A program made the position numbers and the translations under genes. A stretch of DNA of 64,000 nucleotides from an uncultured Acidobacteriia bacterium (GTDB lineage Bacteria > Acidobacteriota > Terriglobia > Bryobacterales > Bryobacteraceae): NCBI GenBank assembly GCA_903909435.1, contig CAIVVT010000061.1, forward strand, positions 150,188 to 214,187, written 5' to 3'. The first letter of the stretch is position 1. Every line of letters begins with the position of its first letter. The notes under the pieces are model-generated. The model searched no databases. It saw only the letters and a list, made by a program, of their open reading frames with translations, and had not been told where the DNA came from. This document shows, piece after piece, positions 25,024 to 33,727 of this stretch.

Positions 25024-26430
25024 TCAACGGGGCTTCCTCCCGGCGGCGGGACTTCCCACATGCGGCCGCAGGAATGGCCGGGCCTCGACGGCGACACCCT
25101 CGCGGACACTGTCATTGGGATTCACGACGACTTTCATCCCTTCCCTAATCCCCGTCAGCACCTCGATTTCAGATCCGGTGTCACGTCCGACGCGCACCGG
25201 TTGGAAGTGCACGGTGCCGGAGCCGTCCACCACCGCCACCAAGGTCCCTTCGGCTCGCGCGATCAAAGCCTCGGATGGAATCAGCATCGGCGGGTCTTCA
25301 CGCAACGCGTGCAGGCTCACGCTCGCGTACATCCCCGGCAGTAACTCGCCTTTCGGGTTCGCCACCTGGACTTCGACCAGCAGCGTTCGAGTGGCCGGAT
25401 CGAGGGCGCCGGACGAGCGCGCCACTTTCCCCTCGAAAACCTTTCCGGGTAGTTCGTTGAAGGTCACCTGCGCGCTCTGCCCAACGCGCATCTCGCTCGC
25501 ATTCACTTGAGGAGCGTTGATAAAAGTGCGCAATGTGCCTGTCTGCGCCACCCGGAACAGCATCGTGTTGCCGGCGCTCACCAGTGTGCCTTGATCTACG
25601 TTGCGCAGCGTGATGATGCCGGAGAACGGAGCGCGGACCTTCAAGTAGCTGGAAACCTGCTTCAACCGGGCAAGGTTCGCTTCCGAAGCGGAGATATTGT
25701 TCTGCGCGGCGGCTACGCCCTTCTGCAGCGCGTCCACGGCGGCTGTGTCGGCCTGGAAGCGGGCCTGATAAGTATCGTTCTCCTGGCGGGAAACGATGCC
25801 GCGTTTCTCCAGGTTGCCGTAGCGCGCGGCGGAAACGCGGGAGAGTTCGCGGTTGGCGATACCCTGGGTGAGACTCGCCCTGGCTTGCTCCAGCGTCGAG
25901 CGGGCCTGCTCCAGCGAGGATGCCGCCTGATTCACCTGTTGCTGCAGCTCGGGGGCTTCAATCTCGGCCAGCACCTGGTCCTGCGCGACTCGATCGCCGA
26001 TATCCACAAAGCGGCGTTTCACGTAGCCGTCGGCTCTCGATAGCACCGGCGCCTCCGTGATGGCCTGGAGTGTACCCGGCAGCACCAGGACGGTCTCGGC
26101 GGGAGCGCGCGTGACCACGGCCGCGGGCACCACGGGCTTTGATGTCAGCGTCTGTTCCGCCTCCGCGGCCAGGACGTGCTGACGGCGCAGTTTGGGGAGA
26201 AAGCCCGCTGCGAATGCCAGAATCAGGACCGCCACGAATGTGATGGCGAGTCCCCGCAGCAGTGCGGCGCGCGGCTTCGCCTGCGAGGTCTTGGGCACCT
26301 CGATGTGCGCCGCCGAGTGGCTCTGCCGCAAGTGCTGAACCTCGTGCTCCAACTGCTCGATCTTCTCCCGCAGCGCGGCGCTATCGTCGCGGGACTGCGG
26401 AGGGGCCGCCTCAGACTTTTCCGGGATCAT
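25024..26430 (-). CDS. RND efflux periplasmic adaptor subunit
   Basis: A 468-residue membrane fusion protein. It has a short cytoplasmic N-terminus with a coiled coil (EKIEQLEHEVQHLRQSH), one transmembrane helix (ALLRGLAITFVAVLILAFAA), a lipoyl/barrel-sandwich domain (YVKRRFVDIGDRVAQDQVLA), a helical hairpin, the second lipoyl half (RAPFSGIITLRNVDQGTLV), and beta-barrel and MP-proximal domains. It links the inner-membrane permease to TolC. Start and stop overlap the flanking permease gene by 4 nt, so translation is coupled. The N-terminal cytoplasmic coiled coil before the membrane helix is longer than in AcrA-type lipoproteins. Confidence 0.93.
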   Translation of the reverse strand: MIPEKSEAAPPQSRDDSAALREKIEQLEHEVQHLRQSHSAAHIEVPKTSQAKPRAALLRGLAITFVAVLILAFAAGFLPKLRRQHVLAAEAEQTLTSKPVVPAAVVTRAPAETVLVLPGTLQAITEAPVLSRADGYVKRRFVDIGDRVAQDQVLAEIEAPELQQQVNQAASSLEQARSTLEQARASLTQGIANRELSRVSAARYGNLEKRGIVSRQENDTYQARFQADTAAVDALQKGVAAAQNNISASEANLARLKQVSSYLKVRAPFSGIITLRNVDQGTLVSAGNTMLFRVAQTGTLRTFINAPQVNASEMRVGQSAQVTFNELPGKVFEGKVARSSGALDPATRTLLVEVQVANPKGELLPGMYASVSLHALREDPPMLIPSEALIARAEGTLVAVVDGSGTVHFQPVRVGRDTGSEIEVLTGIREGMKVVVNPNDSVREGVAVEARPFLRPHVGSPAAGRKPR

Positions 26431-29400
26431 TCCGTTTCTTCCTTCAATATGAGTGCTTCATGATCGACGGGCGGCTTCGTACGGAGGAGGCTGTAAACCA
26501 TCGGCACCACGAACAACGTGGAGACCGTGGCCACCGCGAGCCCTCCGATCACCGCCCGGCCGAGCGGCGCATTCTGCTCGCCGCCTTCGCCTGCCCCTAT
26601 CGCCATCGGCAACATGCCGAGGATCATCGCGGCCGCCGTCATCAGCACCGGGCGTATGCGCACCACACCCGCGGAGAGCGCGGCGGCGCGGGCGCCCAGG
26701 CCTTCCAGCCGCTCGTCGTTAGCGAAGACAACCATCAGGATGCTGTTCGCCGTGGCCACGCCGATGCACATGATGGCGCCCATCAAAGACGGCACGCTCA
26801 ACGTCGTCTGCGTGATGAATAACATCCAGAGAATACCGGCCATCGCGCCCGGCAAAGGCATCAGGATGATGAATGGATCCAGCCAGGACTGGAAGTTCAG
26901 TACCATCAGCAGGTAGACCAGAATCACGGCCAGGATCAGGCCGAGGCCGAGCCGGGTAAACGAACTCTGCATGGTTTCGAGTTGGCCGCGCACCATCATG
27001 GAGGCGCCGGGCGTCAGTTTCGGCCGCAGGCTGTCTACGATCTTGTTGACCTGATCCCCTACCGTGCCGAGGTCGGCGCGATCGATGTTCGCGAACACGT
27101 CGTACACCGGCTGGACGTTGTAGTGGCTGACGATTAGCGGCGCCTGGCCGCGTGCCGTGGTTGCGACGTTGCTCAGGAGTTGGGTCGCTGAGGGGACGGC
27201 GCCGGGGTTGCCGTAGCCCGCTGAGGATTGTGCCGGACCAGCCGGCAGGCTGGCGAGGCTCGCGGTCGGATTCCCGAATGCCGTGGCGGAGTTCTTGCTC
27301 AGGCCGCCGGAGTTGACCGGGGTGCGCATCAGCACATCCAGCGACGGAATCGCGTACTGCGGAGTCTGCACCCCGATCGAGTAGTTCACGCCGTTGACCC
27401 AGTTCAACCAGTAGCTCGGCGCGACCTGCGTGCTGCCGCTGAGCGAGATCAACAGGCTGGAAGTGACGTCCTGCTGGGACAGGCCCAACTCGGCCGCGCG
27501 GCTTCGATCGACGTTCACGCGGATCTCCGGATAGTCCACGATCTGGTGGATGTGCACGTCGGCGGCGCCTGGAATGCGCTCGATCCGGCGCTGCAAATCC
27601 TGGGCCATGGCGTAGTTAGCCACGGTGTTGCGGCCGATCACCTGAACGTCAATCGGGGCCGGCAACCCGAAATTCAGGATCTGGCTGGTCATGTTGGCCG
27701 CTTCGAAGTAGAACGTCGCGCCGGGAAAACGGGTGTGCAAACGGTGGCGCAGCTGTTCGACATAGCTTGCGGCGGAGCCCTTGTGTTCTTCCTTCAGGGC
27801 GATCTGGATGTCGCCGTCTCCAGGACCGGTATTCTGGTTGTCGCCCATCGCCAGGTTCATGCCGCTGAAGGGCAATCCGATATTGTCGAGAATCGTGTCG
27901 AGGTCGGCGGGCGGGACGGTGCCGCGAATCTCGTCTTCCACCTGGGCGAAGAGCGCTTCGGTCTGTTCGATGCGCGTCCCCGAGGGCGCCCGCACGTGGA
28001 GCCGGAGCTGGCCTGCATCGACGTCGGGGAAGAAGTCGCGTCCGACGAATGGCAGCAGTCCCAGCGAGAGCAACGAGAAGCCGAAGAATCCGATCAGCAC
28101 GATTCTGCGATGATCGAGACTCCAATCCAGAAAACCCGAATACTTGTCGCGGAAGCTCTCAAAGCCCCTATTGAAGGCAAGATGCACACGGAAGAAGAGC
28201 CCGTGGCCGGCCGCGCTCTCCGTGCTCGACTCGCCATGCTCGCCATGCTGGTAGCGTGCGATTTCGGGTCGCAGCATGTAATACACCAGGGTCGGAACCA
28301 GCGTCCTGGACAGGAGGTAGGACGCCAGCATGGCAAACGCCACCGCCAGCGCCAAGGGAGTGAACAGGAAACTGGCCGCGCCGGTGAGCAGCAGGACAGG
28401 CACGAACACGATGCAGATGGCGAGCGTTGAAACGAACGCCGGCACCGCGATTTGCTGAGCGCCGTCGAGCACGGAGCGAACCATCGCCTTGCGCATGGCC
28501 ATGTTCCGGTGAATGTTCTCAATGGTCACCGTTGCGTCGTCCACGAGAATTCCGACCGCGAGCGCGAGCCCGCCGAGGGTCATGGTGTTTACCGTTTCCC
28601 CGAGCTGGTTCAAAACGATTAGCGAAACCAGGATCGAGAGCGGGATGGAGATGCAGACAATCACCGTGCTGCGCCAGCTTCCCAGGAACAGCAGAATCAT
28701 CAGTCCGGTGAGCAGGGCGGCAGTGAGGGCTTCTTTGAGTACCGACTGAATGGCGCCGCGCACGAACAGCGACTGATCGAAGATCATGCGCACCTGCAGT
28801 TCTTTGGGCAAGCCGGCCAGAATCAGCGGCAACTGCTGCTTCACCTTATTGACGATGTCGAGGGTTGAAGCCTGGCCGTTGCGCATGACGGTGAGCAGCG
28901 CACCGCGCGTGCCGTCCTTGCGGACGATATTGGCCTGCACGGCGAAGCCGTCCCGGACCTGCGCCACATCGCGCATGTAAACCACCGAACCATTGGTGGT
29001 CTTCACGGGAAGGTTGTTCAGTTCCTCGATCAGGCGCGGGCTGCTGTTGACCTTAACCTGATATTCCTTGTCGCCGAACTTGGCCGTGCCTGCCGGCAGG
29101 ATCAGATTCTGCTGCCCCAGGGCGTTGGAAACGTCGAGCGCCGAAAGACCGCGCGCCTGCATAGCATCGGGGTTCAGATCGACCATTACCTGCTTGAACT
29201 TGCCCCCCAGAGGGAGCGGAATCGTGGCGCCCTGAACGGTGGCAAGCTGCGTGCGGATGAAGTTCTGCCCGAGGTCTGCGATGGACTGCTCGCTGAGCAC
29301 GGGGCTACTCAATCCGATCTGCAGAATGGGCACCGAAGAAGCATCGAACTTGATGACACTCGGGGGCGTCTGCCCGGGAGGCAGTACGCGCAAGATGCCC

Positions 29401-29741
29401 TGGTTAGCGGCGACCACCTGGGCTAGCGCCATGTCGATCTTGACGTTGGGCTGAAAGTACAGGCGAATGACGGCGGTGCCGTTGTAGGACTGCGACTCGA
29501 TGTGCTCGATGTCGTTCACCGTCGTCGTCATCGAGCGCTCGGAAACGGTGACGATGCGCTTCTCCATCTCCTCCGGCGAAATGCCGGTGTAGCCCCACAC
29601 GACGCTCACGACGGGAATGTCGATGTGCGGGAAGATGTCCACCGGCATGGTCATCATCGCGGCCCCGCCGAGCAGCACGATCAGACAGGCCATCACGATG
29701 AAGGTGTATGGGCGCCGGAGCGCCAGTCGGACAATCCACAT
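26427..29741 (-). CDS. RND efflux transporter permease
   Basis: A 1104-residue inner-membrane transporter of the HAE/AcrB-type RND superfamily with twelve transmembrane helices in the usual 1+5/1+5 pattern and two large periplasmic loops. The proton-relay Asp pair is present in helix 4 (AVGILVDDATVTIENIH), so it is an H+ antiporter rather than a CusA metal pump. The second periplasmic loop contains a 50-residue Ala/Ser/Gly/Pro-rich insertion (around NPTASLASLPAGPAQSS). AGGTAA precedes the ATG as Shine-Dalgarno. First gene of the efflux operon; the two-component pair immediately upstream may regulate it. Substrates cannot be inferred. Confidence 0.94.
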   Translation of the reverse strand: MWIVRLALRRPYTFIVMACLIVLLGGAAMMTMPVDIFPHIDIPVVSVVWGYTGISPEEMEKRIVTVSERSMTTTVNDIEHIESQSYNGTAVIRLYFQPNVKIDMALAQVVAANQGILRVLPPGQTPPSVIKFDASSVPILQIGLSSPVLSEQSIADLGQNFIRTQLATVQGATIPLPLGGKFKQVMVDLNPDAMQARGLSALDVSNALGQQNLILPAGTAKFGDKEYQVKVNSSPRLIEELNNLPVKTTNGSVVYMRDVAQVRDGFAVQANIVRKDGTRGALLTVMRNGQASTLDIVNKVKQQLPLILAGLPKELQVRMIFDQSLFVRGAIQSVLKEALTAALLTGLMILLFLGSWRSTVIVCISIPLSILVSLIVLNQLGETVNTMTLGGLALAVGILVDDATVTIENIHRNMAMRKAMVRSVLDGAQQIAVPAFVSTLAICIVFVPVLLLTGAASFLFTPLALAVAFAMLASYLLSRTLVPTLVYYMLRPEIARYQHGEHGESSTESAAGHGLFFRVHLAFNRGFESFRDKYSGFLDWSLDHRRIVLIGFFGFSLLSLGLLPFVGRDFFPDVDAGQLRLHVRAPSGTRIEQTEALFAQVEDEIRGTVPPADLDTILDNIGLPFSGMNLAMGDNQNTGPGDGDIQIALKEEHKGSAASYVEQLRHRLHTRFPGATFYFEAANMTSQILNFGLPAPIDVQVIGRNTVANYAMAQDLQRRIERIPGAADVHIHQIVDYPEIRVNVDRSRAAELGLSQQDVTSSLLISLSGSTQVAPSYWLNWVNGVNYSIGVQTPQYAIPSLDVLMRTPVNSGGLSKNSATAFGNPTASLASLPAGPAQSSAGYGNPGAVPSATQLLSNVATTARGQAPLIVSHYNVQPVYDVFANIDRADLGTVGDQVNKIVDSLRPKLTPGASMMVRGQLETMQSSFTRLGLGLILAVILVYLLMVLNFQSWLDPFIILMPLPGAMAGILWMLFITQTTLSVPSLMGAIMCIGVATANSILMVVFANDERLEGLGARAAALSAGVVRIRPVLMTAAAMILGMLPMAIGAGEGGEQNAPLGRAVIGGLAVATVSTLFVVPMVYSLLRTKPPVDHEALILKEETE

Positions 29742-29917
29742 TTATTCTTTACCTGCGATGTAGGGCCCGGGAGCGGGCGAGAACCACAACTTTCGGGCAA
29801 AGCGGCCCTATGTTTATGGGATGACAGGAGTGCAGGACGGCGATATGGCCCTTTCGGGCTATGCCTACATCCATTCAGCACCATCCGGAAGCGGGGCTGG
29901 GCGGCGCCCCACCGGAC

Positions 29918-30550
29918 TCACGACAGATGAACGACGCCCCGTTGGATCGCGGCCGTAGCGGCCTGGGTGCGGTCTTCTACATCCAACTTATCGAGAATGC
30001 TCTTCACGTGGTTCTTCACGGTGTGCTCGGCGATGCTCAGTACGTAAGCGATCTGCTTGTTCGCCAGACCCTTGACGATCAGTTCCAGCACCTCAAGCTC
30101 GCGAGCGCTCAGGATGGGTCCTGGAACCTGCGCCCTGAGGGCCGCCGTTACCTGTGCCGGAAGATAGGTTTGCCCCGTAGCCACAGCGCGAACCGCTTTC
30201 AGCAGGTCGTCATGCAGGACGTCTTTTGTGAGGTAACTCGCAGCCCCGGCGTGCAGCGCCCTACGGATGTCCTCGTCGCCCCCATAGGTACTCAGGCAGA
30301 TCAGCCTTGCGTCGGGGAACTGCGCTCGAATAGCCGCCACGGCCTCAATTCCACCAAGCACGGGCATGCGCACGTCGAGCAAGCCGACATCAGGCTGCGT
30401 GGATCTATAGAGTTCGACGGCCTGCTGCCCGTTGGATGCTTCGGCGACTACCGTCATATCGGACTGCGCGTTGAGGATCGTGGTGATGCCTACCCGGGCG
30501 ATCAGGTGGTCTTCCGCAACCAGGACGCGGATGGGGCTGTCGAGCTTCAT
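29918..30550 (-). CDS. NarL/FixJ-family response regulator
   Basis: A 210-residue response regulator: receiver domain (acidic pair VLVAEDH, phospho-acceptor Asp in LLDVRMP, Lys in YLTKD) and C-terminal LuxR-type helix-turn-helix (LSARELEVLELIVKGLANKQ, then HTVKNHVKSILDKL). Its ATG overlaps the stop of the sensor kinase gene by 4 nt, so the two are a cognate pair. The RND efflux operon begins 176 bp downstream on the same strand and is a likely target. Confidence 0.95.
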   Translation of the reverse strand: MKLDSPIRVLVAEDHLIARVGITTILNAQSDMTVVAEASNGQQAVELYRSTQPDVGLLDVRMPVLGGIEAVAAIRAQFPDARLICLSTYGGDEDIRRALHAGAASYLTKDVLHDDLLKAVRAVATGQTYLPAQVTAALRAQVPGPILSARELEVLELIVKGLANKQIAYVLSIAEHTVKNHVKSILDKLDVEDRTQAATAAIQRGVVHLS

Positions 30551-33500
30551 GCGTTGAAGGAACCTCCGGATGGACTTGCGGCCTCGGACCCGGCGAGATG
30601 CGCCCGCGTGGAGAGCGGGACCGGAGCGGATACCTCTACTAGCGTCCCCCCTCCCGGGCGGCTCTCCAGGCGGAATGTTCCGCCGATGCGTTCGGCGCGC
30701 TCCTGCATCCCTAGAATCCCGAAATGCCCGGCCGACGGGTCGAAGGTCGTCTCCGGGTCGAAGCCCTGCCCATCGTCCCGAACGGAGAGCTTCACCTGGA
30801 TGGCCCCGGCGACCTGTTCATAATTCAGCCGCACCCAGGCGTTCTTCCCCTTGGAATGGTGCGCGGCGTTGTGCAGGGCTTCCTGAGCCACCCGCAACAG
30901 ATGCTGTTCCTCTTCGTCCGGCAGTTTGGCCGCTTCGTCGCCGGCTTCCACGTGCACCTTCAATGACGATCCGGCGACCCAGGCCGGAGCAGCCGACTGG
31001 AGCGCCTCACCGAGCGATTGCCCCTGCAGCACGGCGGCGCGCAGGTCCATTACGGACCGGCGGGCTTCGGTGAGGCTGTGACGGACCATTTTGCGCGCCA
31101 GGTCCAGGTATTGGCGAGCGCTCGTGACGTCCTCCGCCAGCCGCATGGACACCGCGTCGAGCAGGGTAGACAGGCCGACAAAATCCTGAGCAAGGGTATC
31201 GTGCAACTCGCGCGCCAACCGGGCACGCTCGTTCAGCACGAGTTTGAAGCGGGTTCTCAACTGCCTGAGGCGCAACTGCCAGGCGCCCCACAGCATACCC
31301 AGCAGCGCGACGCAGCACAGGCTCGCGAACCAGGCGGTCTGGTAGTAATGCGGCCGAACGGAGAACGCATATTCCGCCTGGCTGGATTTCCCGCCGGCCT
31401 CGGCCCGCACGTGGAACAAATACCGGCCGGGGCCGAGATTGCTGTAGCCGGCCATTCGGCGCGCGCCGCTCTGCACCCAATCCCGGTCCACGCCATCCAG
31501 CCGGAACTTGTAGCGCACCGCATCGGGCGCGCTCAGTTGAATACCCGTATAGCGGAAGATCGCGCGGCCGTCTCCCGGACCGAACGCGTTGGTTTGCTGC
31601 GATTCCGGCGGTTTCCCGTCGAACTCGACCAGCGATATCACGAGCGACGGCGGCAGCCGGTCGGGGGCGGGGGCGGCGGGATTCAGCAGCGCCAATCCTT
31701 GCGCCGTGGGGAACCAGAGCCATCCGTCCGCCGTCAACTCGCCGCTGCCGGAGGCGAAAGCCGGCGCACACTGCGCGCTGCGCAGGCCGTCCGATACGCC
31801 CAGAAGTTCTGCTGCTACTTTCCTGGAGCGGCCCGCGGTGAATGCCTCCAAACTGGCCCTGTTCACGTGGCAAATGCCCTGCGTCGTGCCCAGCCAGAGG
31901 TCTCCCGCCAGGTCCTCCACGATGATTGCGATGTTGTCGCCAGGCAGTCCCTCCGCCGCGCCGCAGTGGTAGAATCGTCCGTTGCGCCGCCATGCCAGTC
32001 CGCCGCCGACCGTACCGACCCAAAGCGTCCCGTCGCGTCCCGCGCGAAGGCTCCTGAACTGCTCCGCCGGTAATCCTTCGGCCGCGCCGTAATGCGCTAC
32101 GCGCCCGTCGCGGACCTCCCACAGTTCACCGCCGTAACTGGCCGCCCAGACGGCGCCGTCCGGAGTCTCTGCCAGGGCGATCAGACCGTCGTTGGTGGTG
32201 GGCCCGCCGCCCGCCACGTGCGTTCCGTGTCCGGCCTGAATGCGGATCAGGCCTCCAGGCGACGCCGCCCAAACCAGCCCGGTACGGTCTTCGAGGACGT
32301 CCGACACCATACGCCTGTGCAGCGGGTCGGGGGTGGGCAGATGGCGGACCTGGCCCTCCTTGATGGACACCGCGCCTTCGCGCGTGCCTACCAGCAGGGA
32401 GCCGTCCGCCGCGTCGCGAGTGGAGAAGATTTCGTTACTTGGAAGTCCATTCGCGGTCGTGTACCGGAGGTTGGGCCCTGGCCGGAAGCGGAACAGCCCA
32501 CGGTCGTGAAAGCCGATCCACACGGCCCCGGAACGGTCCTGGTGGACGACGGTCGGCTTGTCTCCAGGCAAACCCTCCAGCCGCGAGTACAACGTGAAGC
32601 GTCCGTCGTGATAGGAATTCAGGCCGGTATTCGTACCGACCCACAGGTTGCCCTCGCGGTCTTCGAACAAGGACCGCACCCAATCCTGCTCGGCGTTGGT
32701 CCCTCCGGTTACGCCCGCGAACCGGCCGTGTTCCAGGCGGGCGAGCCCGCCGTTGGTACCGGCCCACAGCGCCCCCTGGCGATCGCGCCGCAGTGCCCGC
32801 ACGTAGTTGTCGGGCAGTCCCTCGCTGGTTCTGTAGCGGGTGGTTTTCGCTGCGCCGGGCGGGACGGACAGTAACCCGTCACTGAGTCCCACCCAGGCGG
32901 TTCCATCGTTGTCGATCCAAAGCGCGGAAGCCATGCTGCCCCGCAGGTTGGCCGCGGGCACAACGACGCGGGCCTGCCCGCCTACGACGCGAAAGACGCC
33001 CTGAAACCCGGCGACCCACAAGGCTCCGTCCGGGGCAACGCTCACCACGCGGGCATTGCGGCGTGCGGCGGCGGGCTCGAAATCGGCCTCGCGAGCATGG
33101 CCTTCCACAACCTCGCAAACCATATCGCCAGCGACTACCCAGATCTTCCCGGTTTGCCCTTGCCTGGACCGTGCCGGCTCGGCACTGATTGAGCTGGTTG
33201 AGGAGGCGGGCAGTCCGTCGGCGCGAGTCAGGGTGCGAAAGACGCCATCCCGGTATCGCACCAACCCGGAGGGGGTGCTCACCCAGAGTGCTCCGTCACT
33301 CGCGACGGTCAGCCCCAACACCGTATTGCTGGGCAGCGCGCCGCTGCGGCGGCTGAACGGCGTGAATTCGTAGCCGTCGAAGCGGGCCAATCCCTCGTCG
33401 GTGCCGATCCACAGGTACCCGTCGGGGGTTTGCGCCAGCGCGCGCACCGTATCCTGCGGGAGGCCGTCTTCCTGATTCCAGTCTCTATGGATGGACTGCG

Positions 33501-33594
33501 TGACCCTGCGCGCCGGATCGAGCGCCAGCGCGGCGGGCCAGGCCGCCAGAAGGAGCACCGTCAGCGCCGTGGGCCGCCGGAGAACGGAGTACAT
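30547..33594 (-). CDS. Two-component-propeller sensor histidine kinase
   Basis: A 1015-residue membrane sensor. Signal segment (LTVLLLAAWPAALAL), then a periplasmic region of about twelve Reg_prop repeats (for example DGYLWIGTDEGLARFDG, EGNLWVGTNTGLNSY) forming two beta-propellers, a Y_Y_Y domain (YKFRLDGVDRDWVQSG), one transmembrane helix (TAWFASLCCVALLGMLWGAW), and a HisKA_3 dimerisation domain with the phospho-accepting His in LARELHDTLAQ and an HATPase domain (NAAHHSKGK, DDGQGFDP). Such propeller kinases often sense carbohydrates. The ATG at 33594 is preferred to the TTG one codon earlier; a TACACT box lies 8 nt before it. Partner regulator follows with 4-nt overlap. Confidence 0.92.
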   Translation of the reverse strand: MYSVLRRPTALTVLLLAAWPAALALDPARRVTQSIHRDWNQEDGLPQDTVRALAQTPDGYLWIGTDEGLARFDGYEFTPFSRRSGALPSNTVLGLTVASDGALWVSTPSGLVRYRDGVFRTLTRADGLPASSTSSISAEPARSRQGQTGKIWVVAGDMVCEVVEGHAREADFEPAAARRNARVVSVAPDGALWVAGFQGVFRVVGGQARVVVPAANLRGSMASALWIDNDGTAWVGLSDGLLSVPPGAAKTTRYRTSEGLPDNYVRALRRDRQGALWAGTNGGLARLEHGRFAGVTGGTNAEQDWVRSLFEDREGNLWVGTNTGLNSYHDGRFTLYSRLEGLPGDKPTVVHQDRSGAVWIGFHDRGLFRFRPGPNLRYTTANGLPSNEIFSTRDAADGSLLVGTREGAVSIKEGQVRHLPTPDPLHRRMVSDVLEDRTGLVWAASPGGLIRIQAGHGTHVAGGGPTTNDGLIALAETPDGAVWAASYGGELWEVRDGRVAHYGAAEGLPAEQFRSLRAGRDGTLWVGTVGGGLAWRRNGRFYHCGAAEGLPGDNIAIIVEDLAGDLWLGTTQGICHVNRASLEAFTAGRSRKVAAELLGVSDGLRSAQCAPAFASGSGELTADGWLWFPTAQGLALLNPAAPAPDRLPPSLVISLVEFDGKPPESQQTNAFGPGDGRAIFRYTGIQLSAPDAVRYKFRLDGVDRDWVQSGARRMAGYSNLGPGRYLFHVRAEAGGKSSQAEYAFSVRPHYYQTAWFASLCCVALLGMLWGAWQLRLRQLRTRFKLVLNERARLARELHDTLAQDFVGLSTLLDAVSMRLAEDVTSARQYLDLARKMVRHSLTEARRSVMDLRAAVLQGQSLGEALQSAAPAWVAGSSLKVHVEAGDEAAKLPDEEEQHLLRVAQEALHNAAHHSKGKNAWVRLNYEQVAGAIQVKLSVRDDGQGFDPETTFDPSAGHFGILGMQERAERIGGTFRLESRPGGGTLVEVSAPVPLSTRAHLAGSEAASPSGGSFNA

Positions 33595-33660
33595 CAATTT
33601 GCAGTGTAGCGGTCCCGGGAGCGGGTGGGCGTGGTTTGGACGCCAGGAAGATTGGCTTCA

Positions 33661-33684
33661 GGGCAGGCTCTGGAGAGCCCGCCC
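33661..33684. repeat. Palindromic repeat with TGGA loop
   Basis: A ten-pair stem with one mismatch closes on a TGGA tetraloop (GGCTCTGGAGAGCC at its centre). It lies between the sensor kinase gene and the end of the porin gene. Two smaller hairpins (around 33698-33725) follow it. The CTGGAG core is shared with the palindromes at 35417-35452. Confidence 0.6.
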
Positions 33685-33727
33685 CGTGACTGGATGTGGG
33701 GCCGGCGCGCCCCGCAGAGCAGGCGGG

